Assembly (NCBI GenBank): GCA_050012495.1
Contig: JBEKHB010000003.1
Span: 1 to 64,000, forward strand
Reading direction: 5' to 3'
Source: BOG-1155 sp050012495
Lineage (GTDB): Bacteria; Desulfobacterota; Syntrophorhabdia; Syntrophorhabdales; WCHB1-27
Length of the DNA: 64,000 nt
Shown here: positions 1 through 8,278 of the stretch, in pieces
How the letters are laid out: the number at the start of each line of letters is the position of its first letter
Numbering within the stretch: position 1 is the stretch's first letter
The notes under the pieces: generated by a model
The model's database searches: none
Told to the model about the DNA's origin: nothing
Seen by the model: only the letters and a program-made list of their open reading frames with translations
Translations under genes and position numbers: made by a program

Positions 1-110
1 CCCGGGATCTTGCCTTTCATCACCCCATCGACAACCCGTTCTTCGAGGTTGCGGATCAGGCACATCCGCTCGTAAATCCAGAGAATGGTTTCTTTGGTCA
101 TTTGTGCCAT
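1..110 (-). CDS. Thiamine-diphosphate-dependent 2-oxoacid dehydrogenase E1 alpha subunit, N-terminus (runs off the left edge)
   Basis: Only the first 36 codons are visible. They read MAQMTKETILWIYERMCLIR followed by NLEERVVDGVMKGKIPG, the typical opening of pyruvate/acetoin dehydrogenase E1 alpha chains (an aromatic-rich helix, then a conserved R-x-x-E-E-R-V). AGGAGG lies 5 bases before the ATG at 110-108. The gene is last in the visible part of the minus-strand lipoate/2-oxoacid dehydrogenase cluster and is a second E1 alpha, distinct from the complete one at 11229-12200. A second E1/E2 set may therefore continue to the left. Family assignment from such a short piece is likely but not certain. 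Confidence 0.7.
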   Translation of the reverse strand, partial: MAQMTKETILWIYERMCLIRNLEERVVDGVMKGKIP

Positions 111-235
111 GTCAGCCTCCTTATCTATCTCCTTGATTCCGGTTCTCACGGGTCCTTGACGGCCGAACCGTTATAAGTAACCGTCCTTTCGAATGCGCTC
201 GCAAAGCCTGTCTTTACATCCTTTCGCAAGGGCTC

Positions 236-2833
236 TCACTTCTTCGCTGCGGCCCTCCATACAAACTGCGCAATGTCAAGAACCTCGATTGGAGACTTCC
301 GCGCCGTTTTCGCCATGAGGAGCGTTCTTTCGCAGGAAGGGCAGGCGGTCACGACAGCCGCGGCCCCTGTGAGCAGCGCCTCTTCCAGTTTGCGCGCCCC
401 GATGGCGAGAGACATGTCCGTATTGGAGGCGAGAAGGTCTCCCCCCGACCCGCAGCAGTGACAGAACTCCCTGCTGTCTTCGAGTTCGGTCAATGTGATA
501 CCGGGAACACTTCTGATGATGTCCCTCGGTGGGTCGTAGATCCCCGCCACCCGGCCAAGGTCGCAGGGATCGTGGTACGTTACGGTCTTATGTACGTCGT
601 CCAGACCGACCCTTCCGTCCCTGATCAGTCTGAGGATCAGCTGCGTCGCATGGAGGACCTCGAAAGGAGGCTGCTCACCGGTGGCGCATTCGTACTCATG
701 TTTCCACATGCGGTAACATCCGGGACAGGTGACAACGACGGTTTTCGTGCCCATCGCCTCGATGATCCGGCAGTTATGGAGGAGGGACTCATGCGCCTCA
801 TTCTTGTGTCCGGCGGAAATGAGGGGGTATCCGCAGCACCATTCTTCGCCCCCCAGGAGAGTGAAGTCGACGCCTGCAAGGTCAAGAAGCTGGACAAAAG
901 AACGGGCCACATCTTGAACCGTGGGGTAGAATGACGTGACGCAACCGACAAAGTAGGCAACATGAGCACCGACCTTTCTGTCGAGGTCGGAGCGTACCGT
1001 GATCCGCTTCGCCCATCCTGCCCTCTGGTCATTTGCCTTGCCGGTGAGGTTGTGGCTCTTCACCACCGTGCTCGCCATTTCCTTAAGGGCGTCAGGTTCA
1101 CGGCCTTTTTCTGCCAGTCGGCTTCTCAAGTCTACCCACATGGCGGGAGAGTCTATGGAAACGGTGCAATCGACTCTACACCTGCCGCAGAGAGTGCATT
1201 GAAAAATGCTCTTGACGTAATCCGGACCAGCCTTCGACTCGTCAATGCCCGCTTCTGTCAGGACCTTCTCGGTCATGAGGATCCTCCCTCTGGGAGTCGC
1301 CGAGAACCACTCACCTTTGGTGGGGCAGTAATGTGCGCAATATCCGCACTGGACACAAGCGGAAAACTCGCACCTCAGGTCATCCTTATTCTGCTGGCCG
1401 ATCGCGGCGGGTAGAATCCGGTCTATGAAACCTGTTACGGCCATAGCCACCTGATAGATGGAGGGGGTAAATAGACGGATAGGGTCAAGCCACATGCCGG
1501 GGTTGAGGACGCCTTTCGGGTCGAATTCCTTCTTCTTCTCCCTCATTTCCTCGATCTTCCGATCTGAGAGTATCTTTTTTGCGTACGGCGCGTTCCAGAC
1601 GCCCACACCGCCACCCGGTCTTCCGCCCACCGACAGGGCCAGTTCTGCGAGATCCCTCGGCGTGTGAAGGGCAAAGAGGAACTCCATGGGACTCCGCCGG
1701 TCCGTAACGAGCATGAGCATCGCCACACAGTCATCCGGAGAGACGAGGTGACCGAGGAATCCCAGCGGTCTTTTGTTCAGCTTCCTGGTACCCGAGTAGA
1801 ATCTCCCCAACCGGTCCAGCGGCACATGAACGCTGCTTGGGAGCACCGTCGGAGCCGCCCGCCTTATCCGCATCATGTTGAGCCGGTGGCCCCATTCCTC
1901 CTCCGCACCAGCCCTTATCTCTCCCCTGTGAGCCGACGCCAGACTCCGGATGGCGGCGTCCGCTTCGGCCACCTCTTGAGCGGACCCCTGGTAGGTGACA
2001 AGGGCCGTTCCACTGCCCGGCAGGAAGTCCGTCACCGGGTAACCCGAGTCCTTCACGAGACTCATGTACACGCTATCACACAACTCCACCGCATAGAGAG
2101 TTGGTGAAGTCCTCCCTAAATCACGGGCGAAGTCGAACAAGTCCGAGAGATCGGCAAAATAGACCAGATGGTGTGAACCGGCCTCCTGGACCTTCCGAAG
2201 GCTGAGGGTCACTTCGGTGAGCACACCGAGCATCCCCTCACTCTGGCAGAACCATTCCAGGCCATAGCCTTTGTCGAACGATTTGACGGAGCCATCAGGA
2301 AGCGCCACTTTTCCTGTCACAAGGTGCGCCGTCACTCCGCCGTGCGCCAGGCTTCCGATTCCCAGGCCGCTGCCCATGATCCATCCTCCGACGGTAGCGG
2401 ACAGAGCACTGGAAGGATAGCTCTTGAGGGTCAGCCCTGCACGCTTAACGGCCTTGTCAAGCTCCCACCATGTCACGCCGGCCTCTGCGGTTACCCTTTG
2501 AGCATCTCGATCTATGTTGATCACCCTCGACAGTTCGCGCAGATCGAGCACAACACCGCCCTTCTTCGGGACAGCCCCGAAAAGGCCGGACGAACCTCCA
2601 CCCCGGGGCGTCGCAGGTATGGATTTGGCCGAGCAATAGGATAGGACGCGGCCCACTTGTGCTGCGTCTGAGGGCTTCACTACCGCGTCCGGCAGCGTCT
2701 TGAAGAAAGCCTTTATAATTTCGGGGATGGGAACGAAATCGGCAGCGTATACCTTCCTTTCGAACGGGCTGGTCGTCACTCTCGTTTCACCTACTATCTC
2801 CCTTAATTCCCTATCCAGGCCGGTTTCTCTCAT
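236..2833 (-). CDS. FAD-linked oxidase fused to an Fe-S/CCG-domain oxidoreductase (D-lactate/2-hydroxyacid dehydrogenase type)
   Basis: This 865-residue fusion has a PCMH-type FAD-binding domain (about 40-220, with PRGGGSSG), an FAD-oxidase C-terminal domain (about 220-445), two 4Fe-4S motifs (CVQCGYCAHYCP and CTLCGRCRVDC, about 490-560) and two CCG cysteine-rich domains near the C-terminus (HDPCDLGR, CHCCGSGGDL). This matches the GlcD/Dld plus GlpC-like fusions that oxidise D-lactate or other 2-hydroxyacids and pass electrons to the quinone pool or an electron-transferring flavoprotein. It starts 13 bases after the lipA stop, so it is probably co-transcribed. In a 2-oxoacid dehydrogenase cluster it could supply the 2-oxoacid by oxidising the 2-hydroxyacid; that is inference. 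The exact substrate cannot be read from the sequence. Confidence 0.88.
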   Translation of the reverse strand: MRETGLDRELREIVGETRVTTSPFERKVYAADFVPIPEIIKAFFKTLPDAVVKPSDAAQVGRVLSYCSAKSIPATPRGGGSSGLFGAVPKKGGVVLDLRELSRVINIDRDAQRVTAEAGVTWWELDKAVKRAGLTLKSYPSSALSATVGGWIMGSGLGIGSLAHGGVTAHLVTGKVALPDGSVKSFDKGYGLEWFCQSEGMLGVLTEVTLSLRKVQEAGSHHLVYFADLSDLFDFARDLGRTSPTLYAVELCDSVYMSLVKDSGYPVTDFLPGSGTALVTYQGSAQEVAEADAAIRSLASAHRGEIRAGAEEEWGHRLNMMRIRRAAPTVLPSSVHVPLDRLGRFYSGTRKLNKRPLGFLGHLVSPDDCVAMLMLVTDRRSPMEFLFALHTPRDLAELALSVGGRPGGGVGVWNAPYAKKILSDRKIEEMREKKKEFDPKGVLNPGMWLDPIRLFTPSIYQVAMAVTGFIDRILPAAIGQQNKDDLRCEFSACVQCGYCAHYCPTKGEWFSATPRGRILMTEKVLTEAGIDESKAGPDYVKSIFQCTLCGRCRVDCTVSIDSPAMWVDLRSRLAEKGREPDALKEMASTVVKSHNLTGKANDQRAGWAKRITVRSDLDRKVGAHVAYFVGCVTSFYPTVQDVARSFVQLLDLAGVDFTLLGGEEWCCGYPLISAGHKNEAHESLLHNCRIIEAMGTKTVVVTCPGCYRMWKHEYECATGEQPPFEVLHATQLILRLIRDGRVGLDDVHKTVTYHDPCDLGRVAGIYDPPRDIIRSVPGITLTELEDSREFCHCCGSGGDLLASNTDMSLAIGARKLEEALLTGAAAVVTACPSCERTLLMAKTARKSPIEVLDIAQFVWRAAAKK

Positions 2834-2845
2834 GGCTGTCTTCCG

Positions 2846-3748
2846 TCACCCCGGCTCAGTCAGAGCCAATGTCGATGGCTGCTTGCTCTTCTCGGCCTTC
2901 CCGTAAAGCTCCGCTGCCCTGAATGAACTCCTCACCAGGGGCGCAGAAGCGATGCCCGCAAAGCCGATTCCTTCGGCTGCCCCTTCATAGTCGGCGAACT
3001 CATCGGGAGGAACGAATCGGACAACAGGGTAATGATAAACGGACGGCTGGAGATATTGCCCTAACGTAAGCAGATCACAGCCACTCCCCCTAAGGCTCTT
3101 CATGGACTCCAGTACTTCATCCTTCTCTTCGCCCAAACCAAGCATCAGCCCTGATTTCGTGACAATAGCTTCGTCCAGGCTCTTAACGCGGGAGAGAAGT
3201 TCGATGGAGCGGCCAAAGTCAGCCTCGGGGCGAACCCGAGGGTAGAGTCGCTGCACGGTCTCAATATTGTGATTGATAACGTGCGGCCTTGCCTCGGCGA
3301 CCCTCCTTACGGCCTTCTCGGAGCCGCCAAAATCGGGAACGAGAACCTCCACACGGATACTGACATCGTACTCCCGAATTGCTCTTATCACCGAGGCAAA
3401 GTGTGATGCCCCTCCGTCGTCCAGATCATCACGTGTAACGGATGTTATTACCGCATACACCAGGCCAAGGGCTTGAATCGCTTCCACGATATGGTACGGT
3501 TCTTTTTCGTCCACAGGCAGCGGAACGCCTTTTTTTACCGCGCAAAAAGCGCACCGTCGCGTGCACGTATCGCCAAGAATCATGAAGGTTGCTGTATTCC
3601 TTGCGAAGCAGCCGCCAATATTGGGACAGATCGCACCTTCGCAGACCGTATGAAGGTGCTTTTCCCGAAGAAGTCTCACCATAGCCTGCATGATTCCGGG
3701 CTCGGGGATCCTCTGTCTGAACCACTCCGGCAAGCGTGCTCGCATCAT
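2846..3748 (-). CDS. lipA: Lipoyl synthase (radical SAM)
   Basis: The 300-residue protein inserts two sulfurs into protein-bound octanoate. It shows the auxiliary-cluster motif C-x4-C-x5-C (CEGAICPNIGGC), the radical-SAM motif CTRRCAFC, and the C-terminal RSSFRA that ligates the auxiliary cluster. Its length is normal for LipA. The start codon overlaps the lipB stop (ATGA), indicating translational coupling. With lipB, a GcvH-like carrier, E2 and E3 nearby, it most likely lipoylates the E2 and carrier proteins of this cluster. Confidence 0.95.
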   Translation of the reverse strand: MMRARLPEWFRQRIPEPGIMQAMVRLLREKHLHTVCEGAICPNIGGCFARNTATFMILGDTCTRRCAFCAVKKGVPLPVDEKEPYHIVEAIQALGLVYAVITSVTRDDLDDGGASHFASVIRAIREYDVSIRVEVLVPDFGGSEKAVRRVAEARPHVINHNIETVQRLYPRVRPEADFGRSIELLSRVKSLDEAIVTKSGLMLGLGEEKDEVLESMKSLRGSGCDLLTLGQYLQPSVYHYPVVRFVPPDEFADYEGAAEGIGFAGIASAPLVRSSFRAAELYGKAEKSKQPSTLALTEPG

Positions 3749-4458
3749 ACACTATCCGGGGTCAGGGAAGGCATAATCACCACGTGCGTCTCAAAAACAC
3801 GTGAGAAGTGAAACAACAACTTCTCCGTTACCTGCTCCAAAGGTATCTCCCGGGAAAGCAGTTGTGAGATGGAGACAGCCTTTCTATCGGTAAAACCGCA
3901 AGGATTGATGAATGAGAAGTGTTCCATGCTCGTGTTCACGTTGAGGGCAAAACCGTGCATGCTGACCCACCGGCGTACACTCAGGCCTATAGCAGCCACT
4001 TCTTCATGATTGACCCACACGCCCGGGTGAGTTGAATCACGTTCCCCTTCCACGGAGAAGTCTTTGAGGGTACGCAAAAGGACTTCCTCCAAATCGTAGA
4101 CGAACTTTCGGATATCCTTGCCTCTGTTTCTCAGGTCTATGATCGGGTAGCCGACTATCTGTCCCGGACCGTGGTACGTCACATCTCCACCTCGCTCGAT
4201 GAGGAACAAAGAGATTCCCAGGGTTTCCAGCGTCTCTCTCGATGCCAATACATTGTCCAGCTTTCCCGACTTTCCGACGGTGAAGGTAGGCGTATGCTCC
4301 ACCAGTAGAAGGGCATCCGGCTCCTCACCCTTGAGCTTCCTGCCATGAACGGTCTTTTGCAGTTCATAGGCCCTACTGTATTCCATCAAACCCAGTTGAT
4401 AGACGTTGGTTATCCTCTCGACTGCCATGCTTTGACGGGACCCTGCTGCCGATAACAT
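3745..4458 (-). CDS. lipB: Octanoyl-(acyl carrier protein):protein N-octanoyltransferase, variant active site
   Basis: The protein transfers octanoate from acyl-ACP to the lipoyl-domain lysine. Family motifs RGGDVTYHGPGQIVGYPI, RRWVSMHGFALNVN and FINPCG (the nucleophilic Cys) are present. In the family the catalytic lysine lies in K-[IV]-A-A-x-G; here the segment reads EEVAAIG, so that position is Glu (codon GAA). The start is uncertain: ATG 4458 follows GTGAGG closely, and ATG 4428 (MAVERITNVYQ) is an alternative that better matches the usual N-terminus. The gene begins just downstream of lpdA and overlaps lipA. Confidence 0.88.
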   Translation of the reverse strand: MLSAAGSRQSMAVERITNVYQLGLMEYSRAYELQKTVHGRKLKGEEPDALLLVEHTPTFTVGKSGKLDNVLASRETLETLGISLFLIERGGDVTYHGPGQIVGYPIIDLRNRGKDIRKFVYDLEEVLLRTLKDFSVEGERDSTHPGVWVNHEEVAAIGLSVRRWVSMHGFALNVNTSMEHFSFINPCGFTDRKAVSISQLLSREIPLEQVTEKLLFHFSRVFETHVVIMPSLTPDSV

Positions 4459-4468
4459 GACCTCACGT

Positions 4469-5869
4469 TTACTTGTCGGGAAGGAGGTGGATTGCATTGC
4501 CGCCAACGCTTCTCGCCGTCTCCCAGAAGGCCTCGGACAGGGAAGGGTGGGGATGCAATACGGCCCCTATGTCCTCAGCGGTGAGTTCGGATTTCACTGC
4601 CATTGAGGCCTCGGCAATCAGCTCGGCCACCTGGGCGCCTACAATGTGGACACCCAGCACCTGTCCGTATTTTCGCTCGGTAATCAGCTTAAGCATGCCT
4701 CTTCTCTGGCCCAGAGCAACGGCCATACCGTTCCCGGCAAGATAGAACCGTGATGACTTCACGTCGTATCCCGATTCGACGGCCTTTTCTTCGGTCAGGC
4801 CCACTCCGGCAACACCCGGAATAGTGCAAGTCCAATAAGGTACGGCGCCGTAGTCTGCGTACGATTTTCTCCCCATAGCGTTTTCGGCCGCTACCACGCC
4901 TTCCATGTATGCCACGGCCGTCCACATGTGTTCCATGGTCACATCGCCGGCGGCGAAGAGACCGTCAACGTTTGTCCGCATTGTCCTGTCTACCGCAACA
5001 CCTCTTTTTTCGTTTAGAGTCACGCCGAGGCCCGTCAGGCCAAGCCCCTTAATATCGGCTTCTCTTTCCTCAGCGTTGACAATGCATTGGGCATTTACAA
5101 TGAGTTCCTCGCCCTTCACATTCGCCAGGACCCTCATCCCATCATTCGAGTCATGCTCGATTGCCTGAATGCGGCATTCAGCATAGTGCGCGATCTTGGT
5201 TTTTCTCGCTTCCTTCTGGTACTGCGAAACGATTTCTCTATCAATCCCGGTCAGCATGGAGTTTGATTGCTCCAATACGGTCACCGTAGTACCGAGCGTT
5301 GAGAACACGCTCGCAAGGGACATCGCTACGCAGTCTGCCCCGAGAATAACCATTGAATGGGGTATCTCCTTGAGCTGAAAGACCGCCGTCACATCAATTA
5401 TCATCTCTCCCCCGGATATGGAGAAGTCTTTGGGTCCGGCACCCGGGGCTATGATGGTATTTCTAGCGTGTAGTGTCTTTCTCCCTCCATCAGGGGCCGT
5501 TATCGAAAGCTCCCTGGCATTGATAAATACAGCCTTCCCCACCTCCATCTCAACACGATTCCCTTCGAGCAACGTCCTGACGCCTGCCACGAGTGTCTTC
5601 ACCACGATGTCTTTTCTCGCGATCAGTTTTGAGAAATCGATGATCGGGTCATGAAAGGTGATGCCATAGTCCTTGCCATGACTTCCCGTCTCGAGCAATT
5701 CCGCTGCCCTGGCGAACACCTGCGTCGGGATGCATCCACGATTCAGACAAGTCCCTCCCAAGGCTTCTCTTTCTACGATCGTCACTTTTCCGCCAAGCTG
5801 CGCGGCCCTGATCGCTGCTGCATAACCGGCGGGACCCGCACCGATTACGAGCACATCGCGTTCTTCCAT
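4469..5869 (-). CDS. lpdA: Dihydrolipoamide dehydrogenase (E3)
   Basis: The 466-residue flavoprotein reoxidises dihydrolipoyl groups with NAD+. The N-terminal FAD motif GAGPAGYAAA is followed by the redox disulfide GGTCLNRGCIPTQ, a second Rossmann motif (about 175-200), the FAD motif AAGDVT and the C-terminal dimer motif HPHPSLSEAFWE with the active-site His. ATG 5869 is chosen because GGAGGATT precedes it; the open frame extends upstream into gcvH without a ribosome site. The redox motif has T-Q where most homologues have S-K. It would serve as E3 for the E1/E2 complex encoded upstream in the same cluster. Confidence 0.94.
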   Translation of the reverse strand: MEERDVLVIGAGPAGYAAAIRAAQLGGKVTIVEREALGGTCLNRGCIPTQVFARAAELLETGSHGKDYGITFHDPIIDFSKLIARKDIVVKTLVAGVRTLLEGNRVEMEVGKAVFINARELSITAPDGGRKTLHARNTIIAPGAGPKDFSISGGEMIIDVTAVFQLKEIPHSMVILGADCVAMSLASVFSTLGTTVTVLEQSNSMLTGIDREIVSQYQKEARKTKIAHYAECRIQAIEHDSNDGMRVLANVKGEELIVNAQCIVNAEEREADIKGLGLTGLGVTLNEKRGVAVDRTMRTNVDGLFAAGDVTMEHMWTAVAYMEGVVAAENAMGRKSYADYGAVPYWTCTIPGVAGVGLTEEKAVESGYDVKSSRFYLAGNGMAVALGQRRGMLKLITERKYGQVLGVHIVGAQVAELIAEASMAVKSELTAEDIGAVLHPHPSLSEAFWETARSVGGNAIHLLPDK

Positions 5870-5924
5870 ATCCAATCCTCCCCGTTGTTTTTCTTGCCTG
5901 AAAAGCCTGCTCTCATCCGCAGAG

Positions 5925-6305
5925 CTACCTACCCACAGCCGACCGGTATGCCTCCGCCGATAAGAGCACATCAAGCCCTGCCGTATTCCCGAACTCGATC
6001 ACGATCATCCAACCTTCCCCGTAAGGGTCGCTGTTCACCAGTCCCGGATCGTCACTTAACCTTCTATTCACCTCTACTACTGTTCCACTCACAGGACTGT
6101 AAAGGTCATTTGTCGCCTTCACCGACTCGATAACTCCGAAAGGCTCCATCTGGACGGTTTCAGTACCGACCTCGGGAAGTTCGACAAACACAACTTCTTT
6201 CAATTGCTCCTGCGCGTATGCAGTAATGCCCACTCTTCCCCTGGTGGGGGTCTCCAGCTTGAGCCACGTGTGTTCGAGGTTGTATTTCAGATCATCAGGA
6301 TACAT
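5925..6305 (-). CDS. gcvH: GcvH-like lipoyl carrier protein
   Basis: This 126-residue protein has the glycine-cleavage H-protein fold signature: NLEHTWLKLE, then GITAYAQEQLKEVVFVELPE, then the lipoylation segment ESVKATNDLYSPVSG with the acceptor lysine, and GEGWM near the end. ATG 6305 is preceded by GAGGAGGA at proper spacing; an in-frame extension to 6404 has no ribosome site. There is no gcvT or gcvP nearby, so a role in glycine cleavage is not shown. Beside lpdA, lipB and lipA it more likely serves as a lipoyl carrier or relay in lipoate assembly for the dehydrogenase complex (inference). Confidence 0.9.
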   Translation of the reverse strand: MYPDDLKYNLEHTWLKLETPTRGRVGITAYAQEQLKEVVFVELPEVGTETVQMEPFGVIESVKATNDLYSPVSGTVVEVNRRLSDDPGLVNSDPYGEGWMIVIEFGNTAGLDVLLSAEAYRSAVGR

Positions 6306-6463
6306 GGGCTCCTCCTCATAGTCAGGGTTTACCGGGGTCCGCATGCTGTCTGCGTGGCGATTCGTGCATAAAACAGTACTGTTGAAACGCTGAATCACTA
6401 ACAAGAGTTCGCTTACGTCAAAGCCCGCCGACTCGAGTCAATCGGTCTGGTGGAGATGGAACC

Positions 6464-6931
6464 TCACGCGTTATCAAACTGAATGAACTCGAACAGGACG
6501 CCACCCGTCTTATCCGTCTCCGTGTAGGCGGCGCGAACGTGGCCCATGCCTTCGACGGTCGTATCCGCCTCCATGAGGACCCCTATCCCCTGTTCCTTGA
6601 GGTAGGCCATCCATTCGTCGTAGTTGTTCACAAAGAACCCGAGGTGCTGGAGACCCTCGCCCCTTTCTTCGAGGAACTGTTTGTGGGGCGCGTCGCCCTC
6701 CACGGGCTCGATGAGCTCGATCTGGACGGCGCCCATCTGAGCTATGCCTATACGGAGCTTTATCGGAACGGGCTTGCCCCGGACGAAGTGCTTTTCCGGT
6801 GCGAAGTCGACGACCGTGAAGGGTCCGATCCCGAACGTGTCCGTATAGTATTTGACGGCCTTGGCGAGATCCCTGACAACGACGCCGATCTGTGATACCG
6901 GCGGTAAGACGGGTGGTTTTTTCGTGTCCAT
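6464..6931 (-). CDS. VOC-superfamily protein, methylmalonyl-CoA epimerase/glyoxalase-like
   Basis: The 155-residue protein has the paired beta-alpha-beta-beta-beta layout of vicinal-oxygen-chelate enzymes: VSQIGVVVRDLAKAVKYY at the start, IELIEPVEG mid-protein, LQHLGFFVNNYDEWMAYL, and VLFEFIQF at the end. Glu and His residues in these strands could ligate a metal. Its sequence pattern resembles epimerase-like glyoxalases acting on CoA thioesters, but the substrate is not determined. It lies between the E2 and GcvH genes on the minus strand. With an acyl-CoA mutase only 13 kb away, an epimerase role is attractive but unproven. Confidence 0.75.
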   Translation of the reverse strand: MDTKKPPVLPPVSQIGVVVRDLAKAVKYYTDTFGIGPFTVVDFAPEKHFVRGKPVPIKLRIGIAQMGAVQIELIEPVEGDAPHKQFLEERGEGLQHLGFFVNNYDEWMAYLKEQGIGVLMEADTTVEGMGHVRAAYTETDKTGGVLFEFIQFDNA

Positions 6932-6987
6932 CGTGCCTCCTTTTTATCGGTTCCTGGAGGTGCGTCCGGCCTTGGCAACGCGGCCCC

Positions 6988-8223
6988 CTAGAGGAGGAGA
7001 CCCGGCGTTCCCAGCAGGGTCTGCACCTTGCCCATGAACTCCTCCGCTCCGTAGCCGTTGATCGCCCTGTGGTCGAAGGTCAGGCTGAAGGACATGATAG
7101 GGGCAATGACTATCTGTCCGTTCTTGACTACCGGCCTGTCGCTGATGGACCCCGTCCCCAGTATGGCCGACTCGGGCTGGTTGAGGATCGGCGTCTGGTA
7201 CAAGCTCGTCGCGCGCCGGCCCAGGCTTGTCAGCGTGAAGGTCCCCCCGCTCACTTCGTCGGGCGTAAGCTGCCCGGCCCGGGCCTTTTCGGCGATTTTG
7301 CGCACCCTCTCCGATATCTCCTTCAGTGCCATCTTGTCGGCATTTTTCACGACGGGGACTATGAGGCCCTCCTTTCCCAGCGCCACGGCTACCCCGATAT
7401 TGATGTCCTCCCATATCTTCAGCTCATTGTTGTCGAAAAGGGTGCAGTTCATGTCTCTGTGCTCGACGAGCGCCCGCGACAGGACGAAGACGAGGATATC
7501 GACGAAGCCGATCTTCGAGCCTGTCTCCGCCTCGTGGGCCGCGAGGCCGTTCCTGAGCCTGACCGCCTCGCTCATGTCTATCTCACCCATGACCGTCATC
7601 TGGGCCGCGGATGCGAGGCTGCGGAACATGTGCTCCGCGATTGCCTTCCTCATGCCCCTCAAGGTGATCGATTCCCTGACCCTTCTCCCCTGGTGGAAGT
7701 CAGGGGCGGTTTTTGGCGCCTTCTCGGGCGCGGCCCTCGCCGCGATGACCTTCTCGACGTCCTCCCTCGTTATCCTCCCGCCCGGACCCGTGCCCGCAAT
7801 GCCGGCAACGTCGATTATGTGCTCCTCAGCCATCTTACGGGCAACAGGGGTTATGCGTGGCCGGCCCGCCGCTTCTTGGGGGTCGGCCGCAGAGGGTCCT
7901 CCGGGCCGCGGCGCCGGAGGCGGCTCCGGCACGGACCGCTGAGGCGCCCCGGACGGCGCTTCTTCCCGGAGTTTTTGAAGCTCCTCCGCGCTGTCGGCGA
8001 TCCGGCCGACAACCGCGCCTATGGGCGCGTTCTGCCCCGCCTCCAACAGGATGTGGAGAAGGCCGGCGCTTTCGGCCTCGACGTTCCATTGGGTCTTCTG
8101 GGTCTCGATGACGAGCACCACTTCGTCCTTCTCGACCCTCCCGCCTTCGCCGATCTTCCATTCCACGAGGGTCACTTCGTCGACGCTCATGCCGAGTTTT
8201 GGTATCGTTATGTCCACTGCCAT
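6988..8223 (-). CDS. 2-oxoacid dehydrogenase E2 (lipoyl acyltransferase)
   Basis: The 411-residue protein has an N-terminal lipoyl domain (lipoyl-lysine segment ETQKTQWNVEA), a Pro/Ala-rich linker (about 100-130), a peripheral-subunit-binding domain (about 133-170, with GTGPGGRITREDV) and a C-terminal catalytic acyltransferase domain. The catalytic motif, normally D-H-R-x-x-D-G, reads DHRAING, so the usual Asp is Asn. ATG 8223 follows GGAGGATAGGC. Its position after E1 alpha, E1 beta and two dehydrogenase genes is like acetoin dehydrogenase (aco) operons. Pyruvate or branched-chain 2-oxoacids are alternatives. Confidence 0.9.
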   Translation of the reverse strand: MAVDITIPKLGMSVDEVTLVEWKIGEGGRVEKDEVVLVIETQKTQWNVEAESAGLLHILLEAGQNAPIGAVVGRIADSAEELQKLREEAPSGAPQRSVPEPPPAPRPGGPSAADPQEAAGRPRITPVARKMAEEHIIDVAGIAGTGPGGRITREDVEKVIAARAAPEKAPKTAPDFHQGRRVRESITLRGMRKAIAEHMFRSLASAAQMTVMGEIDMSEAVRLRNGLAAHEAETGSKIGFVDILVFVLSRALVEHRDMNCTLFDNNELKIWEDINIGVAVALGKEGLIVPVVKNADKMALKEISERVRKIAEKARAGQLTPDEVSGGTFTLTSLGRRATSLYQTPILNQPESAILGTGSISDRPVVKNGQIVIAPIMSFSLTFDHRAINGYGAEEFMGKVQTLLGTPGLLL

Positions 8224-8278
8224 GCCTATCCTCCGCACCTTCCGGTCACCCGTGCCGGGTCCACCTGAGGCGTCACCC

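Noticed and set aside
6892..8268. Plus-strand open frame of 458 codons opposite the E2 and VOC genes
   Set aside because: It is rich in Arg, Pro and His, has no family motif or ribosome site, and mirrors two well-supported minus-strand genes.
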